From assembly GCA_021325145.1 (NCBI GenBank), contig JAJPHR010000061.1, forward strand, positions 124,001 through 188,000: a DNA stretch of 64,000 nt, read 5' to 3'. A program made the position numbers and the translations under genes. This stretch comes from Verrucomicrobiota bacterium (GTDB lineage Bacteria; Verrucomicrobiota; Verrucomicrobiia; Limisphaerales; Pedosphaeraceae). The notes beneath the pieces were generated by a model, which was not told where the DNA came from, did no database searches, and was given only the letters and a program-made list of their open reading frames with translations. Below, one piece after another: positions 8,044 through 15,600 of this stretch. Within the stretch, counting starts at the first letter, position 1; every line of letters starts with the position of its first letter.

Positions 8044-9065
8044 TGCGTCGGCGCCGACGAATTCAGGTGCTCGAGCAGCACAGGGGTGGCGATGCGCTGG
8101 CCTGCGAGATTCAGATGGCAGAGGTCCCAGAAATAATCGCCGGAATGCAACTCGGGAATCTGATCAATCCGCACACAATGCGCCTTGGGCTCACAGCGGA
8201 GCATTTCCTCCAATTCAGCCTCGAACGACTGCCTGGCAGTCGCGTCGAGCATGTCGTGCTCGTACGTCGGCGAAATGGGCATAACCACCACCAGCACCCG
8301 TCCATGGGCGCCGGCGGCGTGGAGCAACCGCTCCAGCGCCAGGCGTTTGGGGCCCTGATAGGTGTGGCGGTTGTTGCAGCCGGCGCGCAGGACTTCCTCA
8401 TTACGGAGCAAGCGGCCAGTGGACCAATCGGCAAGCCGATTGGTTGGGAATTCGGAACTGGCGCCCATCACTGGCAGCGGGTCCGCGGCCGCGGCCTTGG
8501 CGCGGGCCGAGAGCTTTTGCAGTTTCGCGCGCAAACCGACGAGCACGCCAACGGCCCGACCAGCCGTGGGATAGAGCAGTCGGGCGAAGCGCAAGGGATA
8601 AAGGCCGAGCATTCGCCGGGAGAGGGCGCGGTCGCAATGGCTGTTCCACAGATCGCGCGCCGTCTGGTTCAACGGGACGACGTCGGCCCGAAAATCGGAA
8701 ATATAATCCTCGTTCAAGTCGGTAAGCGAAATGCCGATGACCGTCAGATCGGTTGGGGGGGCGTCCTTGAGCAATTGCTCCAATTCGCAAGGGGAAGCCG
8801 CTGGCGTCGTCAATGATCGGACGGGCCGGGATAAACGCTTTGCGACGGTACGCCAATCAAGTCCGTAAAAGGTCAGCGATGAGCCGGCGACAATGACGGG
8901 CGCGCCGTGGAATTCCGGTTCGTAAGTGTTATTGCGAAGCGCCTCGGTCGCGACCCCGAGGAGGTTGATGGCCGCATGACTGATGAGCGAGCTAATGGCG
9001 ACGGCGCTGATTAAAATGAGGGCTAATTGGCGGGGCCTGCTCACGAGCTTGAGTCGTTGGTTCAA
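8040..9065 (-). CDS. Membrane-anchored SGNH/GDSL-like acyltransferase partner
   Basis: After a single N-terminal membrane segment (LALILISAVAISSLISHAA) the protein faces the periplasm. The SGNH block I motif reads VIVAGSSLTFYGLDW, with the nucleophile Ser near residue 62. The catalytic Asp-His pair lies in YFWDLCHLNLAGQ near the C-terminus. This domain plan matches the DltD/AlgX-type partners of MBOATs that complete acyl transfer onto an extracellular polymer. The frame is open to 9197, but the extra 44 residues look noncoding. TTG 9065 or GTG 9044 are the more plausible starts, and neither has a strong ribosome site. Confidence 0.7.
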   Translation of the reverse strand: MNQRLKLVSRPRQLALILISAVAISSLISHAAINLLGVATEALRNNTYEPEFHGAPVIVAGSSLTFYGLDWRTVAKRLSRPVRSLTTPAASPCELEQLLKDAPPTDLTVIGISLTDLNEDYISDFRADVVPLNQTARDLWNSHCDRALSRRMLGLYPLRFARLLYPTAGRAVGVLVGLRAKLQKLSARAKAAAADPLPVMGASSEFPTNRLADWSTGRLLRNEEVLRAGCNNRHTYQGPKRLALERLLHAAGAHGRVLVVVMPISPTYEHDMLDATARQSFEAELEEMLRCEPKAHCVRIDQIPELHSGDYFWDLCHLNLAGQRIATPVLLEHLNSSAPTQ

Positions 9066-9297
9066 TGGTTCGCAGTCGTTTACATGCGAAGGGCGATTGT
9101 GTAGCAAAACGGCCCGGTGCCCACAAGCGATTTTTGGGGCGCGAGCTGTCTCATAGAACCACGGAATAGATCCGCTGAAGCCGGCCAGAAACTCCAAGCC
9201 AGCCTTCCCAAGCGCATTTTGCCCCTATAAACGCAAATGGTTTTGGAGAAGCCAGGAGCCACGCGATCAGTGCCGTGGCGAAGCGTCATCCATCTTC

Positions 9298-9921
9298 TCA
9301 ACTAACCACAGGTTCCACCTCAAACAGAACGCCGTTGGGTCCGGCATTGATAACTGGCGTGCTTCCGATGTAAGCCTGTTGTCCCGCACTCCCGTGGATG
9401 TGGCCACATACCACCAATCGGGGTTTGAGGCGAATCACAGCGTCACGCACCGCCGTACTGCCCAGGCTTTGCCCGGAGGACGAGCGGTCAACCGCTCCCT
9501 TGGGCGGCGAATGTGAAACGAGCACGGCTCCGGCGGGACAATTGTTCAGCAGACGCGCAGCATCAGCTTCGGAAAAATCACAGCTCCAATCGCCGAAGGG
9601 AGTGATGGGTATGCCACCGCCAATTCCGAAAAAGGGCAGGCCTGCGATCTCAACGCCCGTGCTCTGCAAAACCGTCGCGCTTGGCCACTTGGCGCAGGCC
9701 GCAATAAGTTCTTCATAGGATTCATTGTTCCCGGGGACCAGGACGGTTGGAATACGAATTGCCTGCAAAATATCGATGCAAATAGAAATCCCTCGACGCA
9801 CGTTGGCAAAATCTCCAGCGCCGATGACCACATCGACGGTGTGCGCCAAATCAACCATTCGCTTTGCCGCGGAGGTGTCGGTATGCAGGTCGCTGAATAG
9901 CAGGAGCTTCATGGACATCAT
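9298..9921 (-). CDS. Calcineurin-like metallophosphoesterase
   Basis: The 207-aa protein carries the full metallophosphoesterase motif series: FSDLHTD (residues 9-15), GAGDF (about 35-39), PGNNES (about 64), SHSPP (about 136) and GHIHG (about 173), which together bind the two metals. It is a compact YfcE-like/phosphodiesterase type of normal length. The substrate is not readable. ATGs at 9921, 9918 and 9912 are all possible starts; the last gives MKLLLFSDLH, closest to family members. It is on the same strand as the acyl-transfer operon but upstream of it, with no obvious functional tie. Confidence 0.88.
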   Translation of the reverse strand: MMSMKLLLFSDLHTDTSAAKRMVDLAHTVDVVIGAGDFANVRRGISICIDILQAIRIPTVLVPGNNESYEELIAACAKWPSATVLQSTGVEIAGLPFFGIGGGIPITPFGDWSCDFSEADAARLLNNCPAGAVLVSHSPPKGAVDRSSSGQSLGSTAVRDAVIRLKPRLVVCGHIHGSAGQQAYIGSTPVINAGPNGVLFEVEPVVS

Positions 9922-9965
9922 TCTGTAAGTTTGCTTTTACAAGCCAGCCAGTTGGGTTGGGGCCA

Positions 9966-10562
9966 TTACGGATCATTTAATCCCTTTCCCTCGAGAATTC
10001 GCCGCATACATTTTGCCACCCTTGACTCCCGGGTTTTGGATTGTTTGGGCGCTGAAAAGTAAAGAATGTACCCTCTTTGCCGCCCCGGTGTCAGTGCCTC
10101 AAAAGCAGTTTTCAAGCGGGGGATTTCATCCAATTTCTTTTGCAATTCTTCAGGAATTATGAATTCCGAAACCTTCTTAAGACTCACCTTCAAACCGGCC
10201 TTTTCCACTTCAATGGCTTCGTCAACATAGGCTTTCAAGACGGGTTCCAGCTCGACTATTTCACGAACATTGGTGAACCGAATCTGGCGCCCCGCCTGCA
10301 CATTCTCCGTTTGTCTGATCAGAATGCCCCTGGCGTCACGCAACAAGACGCCTTTGAAAAACAAAAGCGCACAGTATTCTTTGAATCCATGTATTAAAAC
10401 AATGTTGTTTTTCTGAAACGTGTAACATGGTTTGCCCCACTTCAATTCCTCGGCCAGCCCGCAGCCAAGAATGATCATTCTCAGCTTCTCGAATTCCTCC
10501 CGCCACTTCGAGGCTTTGCTTAAAAACACATCGACCTTGGGGTTCATTCTGCTCTTTGCCAT
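9966..10562 (-). CDS. YdeI/OmpD-associated family protein (DUF1801 fold)
   Basis: The 198-aa protein has an N-terminal DUF1801-like domain (KVDVFLSKASKWREEFEKLR, then EELKWGKPCYTF, LIHGFKEYCALLFFKG). The C-terminal part is a YdeI-type helical region ending TPGRQRGYILYFSAPKQSKTR, the usual signature of the family. Members are small cytoplasmic proteins of poorly defined role. It starts 6 bp after the SRPBCC remnant on the same strand; genes for DUF1801 and SRPBCC proteins often neighbour each other, so the pair may have been an operon before the SRPBCC gene was truncated. Confidence 0.85.
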   Translation of the reverse strand: MAKSRMNPKVDVFLSKASKWREEFEKLRMIILGCGLAEELKWGKPCYTFQKNNIVLIHGFKEYCALLFFKGVLLRDARGILIRQTENVQAGRQIRFTNVREIVELEPVLKAYVDEAIEVEKAGLKVSLKKVSEFIIPEELQKKLDEIPRLKTAFEALTPGRQRGYILYFSAPKQSKTRESRVAKCMRRILEGKGLNDP

Positions 10563-10568
10563 GGCATG

Positions 10569-10808
10569 TTATTTTAATTTGCCCGCGATGTCCTGTATTC
10601 GGTTATGTGCCAGATTTATGCCCTGCGCCATCCCTATTTTCAATACCTGATCCCTTTGCGCAGCCGACTCATATATTACGTGCAGATTGAGTTTGCTGGT
10701 GTTGCCGGTAAGTTGCTCGAATTCATGGAACTCAAGCTGAACGCCAAAAGGCGTATTCTCCATTTCAAATGTCCGCGTGATTTTCCGGTTCGGGATGAAC
10801 TCATGGAC
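10569..10808 (-). pseudogene. SRPBCC/AHSA1-family gene remnant, 5' end missing
   Basis: The frame encodes only the C-terminal half of an SRPBCC (AHSA1-like) domain: VHEFIPNRKITRTFEMENTP, then LEFHEFEQLTGNTSKLNLHV, ending MAQGINLAHNRIQDIAGKLK. Full-length family members are around 140-170 residues; here similarity starts about 80 residues from the stop. Upstream of the V at 10808 the frame continues only into an AT-rich repeat (10814-10850), with no start or N-terminal half. A 64-residue product from the internal ATG at 10763 is possible but would lack most of the ligand-binding fold. Confidence 0.7.
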
Positions 10809-10813
10809 CCGAC

Positions 10814-10850
10814 AATTAAGGTAAATTAAACCAAATTAAAGTAAATTAAG
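10814..10850. repeat. AATTAAA-type dispersed repeat, copy 1
   Basis: This AT-rich tract is built of ATTAA-containing units. Its core GTAAATTAAACCAAATTAAA (10821-10840) recurs exactly at 51226-51245. It lies directly at the breakpoint of the SRPBCC remnant. It is followed at about 10885-10920 by further ATTAAG-type words. Confidence 0.6.
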
Positions 10851-10945
10851 CCTCCAATTTCTGCGGCCGGGCGGCAGGACTGAATCCTGATTAAGATTAC
10901 CATTAAGCCCAGGATTAAGGACCTGGCTGCGGGAGGCATATCCGG

Positions 10946-12655
10946 TCAGGCGCCTTTTGCGTCCTCGAATTCCGTGAGGGGGTGCAGCAGTTCGCCGTTC
11001 GAGGTGGGCGAGGCTTCCAGTTTGCCGTAGTCGAGCTTGATGAGGCGGTCGGCGAGGTGGAAATATTTGTCATCGTGGGTGATGACGAGGACGGTTTTGC
11101 CGCGGGATTTCAACTCGGGCAGGAGCTGGGTGTAGAAGATGGCCTTGAAATGGGGGTCCTGGTCGGAGGCCCATTCGTCGAAGAGATAGAACGGACGGTC
11201 TTCGAGATAGGCGGTGAGGAGGGCGAGGCGCTTGCGCTGGCCCTGGGAAACCGAGATGGTGGAAAGAGTACCGTCGCGGACAGTGACTTTGTGGTTGAGA
11301 TGGAAGCGGGTGAGGTATTCGCGAGCCTGCGCGTCGAGGTTCGGATTGCTCAAACCCAGCATGCTTTCGAAGAGATAAAAATCCGCGAAGATGGCGGAGA
11401 ACAACTGGCGGTAGTCGTCGCGATTTTGGTTGTCAACGCGCTGGCCGTTGAGGCGGATTTCGCCGCCCTCGGGGAAATAGAGTCCGGCAATGATCTTGGC
11501 GAGAGTGGATTTGCCGCTGCCGTTGCCGCCAACCAGGAAGACCAGTTCGCCGGCGTTGAGGGTGAGGTTGATGGGGCCGAGCACGAAATTGGTGTCCTCT
11601 TTTTCGTGATGGTAGGAATGGACGACGCGGCGTAATTCGAGGCTTTCGAAAGGTTCCGTGACGGTCCCCTCACCCCCGCGGAGGCGGAGAGGGTGAGGAG
11701 AATCCGACGGCACGTTTTCCTCGCGCGGGCCGGCGGCAAGCGTGACGCCCAGTTGTTCGACGCGACGCAAGGCGACCGCGGCGCGGCCAAACAGAGAGAA
11801 GCTGCTCATGACTCCGGCCAGCGGTCCCATCAGGTACATGATGGTGAGGACGTAGCCGGTCAATGTAGGCAGGCTGATGGGCTTGACCGAGGGAAGGAGG
11901 AAGAGGATTAAACCGACCAGCACGTAGAACAGGACATGGCTCCAGTTTTGGGCGATGATGAAGCGGCGTTCGGCGGCGATATTGTGGCGGGCAAAGTTCT
12001 CGGTAGTTGGCTCGACTTGCCCGGTGAGAAAGGCGGCGCGTCGATTGCGATGGAGCTTGAGTTCCTTGACGCCTTCGGTCAGGGCGCGGAAATGGTTGAA
12101 CAACTTGTCCTCCTCGGTGCGGGCCTGGCTAAGGAAGTGGAAAGCGCTGCGCATGAGCAGCCGGTAACTGACCGCGCCGAGCACGATCAGCACCATGGTC
12201 CCGAGCAGGATTTGCCAGGAGAGCCACGCGAGGTAAACCGCGCCGCAGAAGAGAATGGCCACGTTGACCGTGATGATGGGAAACGCCAGCAGCGCCTGGG
12301 TGACGTTGGCGACATCGTCGGTCAACGCCACGAGAATGGAGGGAATGCCGATTTCCTCGAGTTGTCGCAAAGGCACCTGGAGGATTTTGCGGATCAGATC
12401 GCGGCGCAATTCACTGGCGGCACCCTGGGCGTAGCGGACGAGAAAAACCTGGGAGACGTAATTGGTAACGACCTTCCCCACCGTAAGCGCCAGGAAGCAA
12501 CCCGCCAGGAAGCGGAGCGAGAAGCGCGAATGGTTCAGGGTCATGTTGACCACGGCGATCAAGGCGGCGTTGCAAGCGCCGCTGGCCAGCGCAGTCACGG
12601 AGGTGAAAGCCACCATGCCGCGGCAGGTGTGAAAGAGGAAGCGGAGAAGTTTCAT
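10946..12655 (-). CDS. Cyclic-peptide export ABC transporter (SyrD/PvdE type)
   Basis: The 569-aa protein is a half-transporter: an N-terminal six-helix membrane domain (about 1-290) fused to an ATPase domain. Walker A is VGGNGSGKSTLAK (near residue 375), the ABC signature is ISVSQGQRKRLALL (near 470) and Walker B is FYLFDEWASDQDP (near 495), the last typical of SyrD/PvdE-type exporters. These act as homodimers that export newly made NRPS products. The start ATG overlaps the NRPS2 stop (12652-12655), showing coupling. Residues about 318-330 (HPLRLRGGEGTV) are encoded by a REP-like palindrome inserted in the linker between the two domains. Confidence 0.9.
   Translation of the reverse strand: MKLLRFLFHTCRGMVAFTSVTALASGACNAALIAVVNMTLNHSRFSLRFLAGCFLALTVGKVVTNYVSQVFLVRYAQGAASELRRDLIRKILQVPLRQLEEIGIPSILVALTDDVANVTQALLAFPIITVNVAILFCGAVYLAWLSWQILLGTMVLIVLGAVSYRLLMRSAFHFLSQARTEEDKLFNHFRALTEGVKELKLHRNRRAAFLTGQVEPTTENFARHNIAAERRFIIAQNWSHVLFYVLVGLILFLLPSVKPISLPTLTGYVLTIMYLMGPLAGVMSSFSLFGRAAVALRRVEQLGVTLAAGPREENVPSDSPHPLRLRGGEGTVTEPFESLELRRVVHSYHHEKEDTNFVLGPINLTLNAGELVFLVGGNGSGKSTLAKIIAGLYFPEGGEIRLNGQRVDNQNRDDYRQLFSAIFADFYLFESMLGLSNPNLDAQAREYLTRFHLNHKVTVRDGTLSTISVSQGQRKRLALLTAYLEDRPFYLFDEWASDQDPHFKAIFYTQLLPELKSRGKTVLVITHDDKYFHLADRLIKLDYGKLEASPTSNGELLHPLTEFEDAKGA
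11668..11698. repeat. REP-like palindrome inside the ABC transporter gene
   Basis: CCTCACCC (11668-11675) and GGGTGAGG (11691-11698) form a perfect 8-bp inverted repeat around a GC-rich centre. Similar CCTCACCCC...GGGTGAGG elements are usually intergenic. Here the element is in frame within the interdomain linker. A related half-element occurs at about 26804-26824 upstream of NRPS1. Confidence 0.65.
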
Positions 12656-15600
12656 GCCTGCGCTTTCTCCGCAGTTTCGAGACAGGCATTCAGTTCAGCG
12701 GCCAGGAATTGAACGGCGGGCTCCATGAAAATGCTTTCATGCGAGCCCGGCACAAGGCGGATGTCCACCCCGCCGGCGGCCAGGCGGCCCCAGCAGAAAT
12801 CGTTTTCGAGCGAGCAAAAGAGCGGCTGGCCCTTGGTGCGAAAGAGGGTGACGCGGCCAGGATAAGGACGCGAGACATGGAGCAGGGCCGCGTTCAAGTG
12901 AAGCTGCCACAGGCGCAATTCGTGCTCGGGGAACTTGGTGAGATCGATCACTTCTTCGAGATCGACCTGGTCCGGGCCGTCGCTCGAAGGAAACAGCTTG
13001 CGCATGAGCTTGCGACGCCAGGCGCGGGCCTTGCGGAAAATGAACTCGCGCCGTTCCTGTGGTTTGGTATTGAAAAAGTCCTCCAGCCAATACCAGGAAT
13101 TGATGGCGAACTTCAGGCTGTACCCGGGCCGCCACCATTGCATGTCCTCATACCCGCCATTGGCTGGAGCGGCGTCCAGCAGAGCCACCAGGGCCACCTG
13201 CTCGTCGGCGGCATGAAGCTGGCAGGCCATTTCGTAGGCGACGTTCCCGCCGAAACAATAGCCGCCGAGATAGTATGGCCCCTTCGGCTGCAAGCGGCGC
13301 ACCTGCCGCACGTAGAACGCCGCCATGTCTTCCAGCGTGGCGAACTCTTCGGCCCCATTGAGCGCCCGGGATTTGATGCCATAAATCGGGCGATCGGGGC
13401 TGAGATGCGCGGCCAGATTCGCGTATCCCCAAAGGACATCGCCGCCCGCGCCGTGAATCAAAAAGAGCGGCGGCTTGGGGCCTTGAGAACGGATGGCCAC
13501 GACCGAAGACCGGGCGGCGCCGGATTGACGGTTGAGAACTTCGGCCAGGCTTTCGACCGTTGAGTTCTGGAACAGCGTGACGAGCGGCAACTTGCGCCCG
13601 GTCTGGCTTTCCACCTCGGCGAACAAGCGGACGGCCAGCAGCGAATGCCCGCCCAGCTCGAAGAAATTGTCGTGGATGCCGACGCGGTCAATCCGCAGCA
13701 AGTCCTGCCAAATCCGGCAGAGCATCTCCTCGGTTTCGGTCCGGGGCGCCACATATTGGCGCAGGCTCTCGCCCCGGGGTTTGGATTTTTCCTCGATTGC
13801 CCGAAGGATGAGGCTGGCGTCATTCGCCTCCAAGGCAATGCGGCGGCAAAGCGGGAACCGGGCTCTCCGTCCCGGAGTTTCCAAGGCATTTGGCTGCGTT
13901 CCGCGCGAAAGCGGTTCGCCCTGGAGCGCGCGATCCTCGATGGCCGATGGTTTGAATTTAAGGCTGACCGCCAATTCGGACGGAAGGCGATAGACGTAAC
14001 CACCGTTCAAGCTTTGGCGGAATTGGCCGGCAACGCTCTCGAGAAAATTGAACGCCGGCCGGTTTTTGGCGGAGGGCATAAAGTGCAAATCGATGAAATC
14101 CAGGCCTTGACGCAGAGCCAGTTTTCCCAGGGAGGCCACCATCTCGTGCTCGACGCCGCGGCCGAGCACCCGGCAACTCAACAGAAACGTATCCACGGCC
14201 AGGGCGCTGGCCGCTTTGCCGCAGATCATGACGCCCACCAAACCGTAGTCGCCGAAGCGGTCGCTCACCGAAACCGCGAGCAGCGTCTGCCCGGCCTGAC
14301 GGCAAGCCTGGATTTCTCCTTCCATGCGACGCCGGTTGGTAAAGTTGAACTGATTGGTGCGCTGGGTCAGTTGCGCGGCGCGTGTGATCTGGTTGTCCGC
14401 AACGGTGGCGACTTCGACCCGCAAATCCAACCCGGCGAGGAATTCCGCCAGCCCCGAGGATTCGGTGCGGAACTGTTCGCGCCGCTGGTTTTGCTGGTAG
14501 AGAGAGGCGCGCTGCCGGTCTTCAGCGGTGAGTTTGAGGCGGTCAAAAGCCCAACAATGCCTGAGAAACTGGGGAATTAGTTCCGGCGCATCGGGCAATT
14601 GCAACGTGAGCACCTCGGGACAACCCGCTTCCACCTCCGCGCATTCCACCGGGTTGTCATCGATGAAGATGAAACTGTCGAGGCCGAGGCGAAGTTCCTG
14701 GGCGAGCGACTTGAGATTCTCGGATTTGGAGCGCCAGTTGATGCGGGAAGCCACAAAATGTTCGCGCCGCAACGGCATGTCCGTCCGCCGGTCGAAGACC
14801 GTGGCAACGTCCTCCTCGTTGTTCTTGCTGCAAAGGCAGAGCAACATGCCCGCGTCAAATTGCGCGCGCATGAACTCCTGCAACGCCTGGCGCGGTGGGT
14901 CGAGCCGGATGCCCCGCGGACCATCCTCGCCGCACACGCCGGCCCAAAGGGTCTGATCGCAATCGAGCACGATGGCTTTATAAACCGGCCGTTTCAACGC
15001 GTGAAACTTCCGCGCGACGAGCGTGCCCAGCGCCGCAAAGAAAACCGGCGTGTAGGGGATGCGGCCCAATTCCTCTGTGCGCGGATCATGATGCTCGGCG
15101 ACCGGGTAGAGCCGGTTAATTTCGGCGGGCGGGACGAAGAAGACTCCATTGAGTGATTCGAGCCCGGTTGCCAGGCGTTTCAGGGCCGCTTCGTGAAGCG
15201 CAGCCTGGTCCGGATCGGCCGCAACGCCCGCAGCGCCCGGACACAGGCAAACCAGCCAGGGCGTGGCCGAGCGGCCCGCCGCCGCCTTCATCGCCTGAAG
15301 GAAGTCATTGATGTTGCGTTCCAGGCGCTCCCGATTGGCAGTGGGTTGCGAGTTTTCGGAGCCGCCTTCGAACCGCTCCCAATCCTCCAACCGAATGAAG
15401 AGGACGTTCAGACCGCGCGTGTTGGCGGCCAGCAAGCTGCCCGGATCAAGCAATTGCTGGAAGATCTGGTTGAAAGGCGCGAACTCGATCCGGGCCGGAA
15501 TTTCCAACTCCTTCATCCAATACTTCAGGCTCTCGCTCACGGGCTCACTCGTGAACGTGGCGGCAATGGCAATGGTCTGGCGGTCTTGACGAGCCCGCGC

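Larger units (their letters stand above)
3704..9065 (-). other. Dlt-like FkbH/ACP/MBOAT/SGNH operon
   Basis: Five minus-strand genes are closely packed: SGNH hydrolase, MBOAT acyltransferase (ATGA overlap), methyltransferase (60-bp gap), FkbH-like protein (about 24-bp gap) and acyl carrier protein (2-bp gap). The set matches the logic of D-alanylation systems (DltB is an MBOAT, DltC a carrier, DltD an SGNH-like protein), with an FkbH enzyme in place of the adenylating DltA. The inferred job is making a glyceryl- or similar three-carbon carrier-bound acyl group, perhaps methylated, moving it across the membrane and attaching it to an outer glycan. The acceptor is unknown. Confidence 0.6.
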
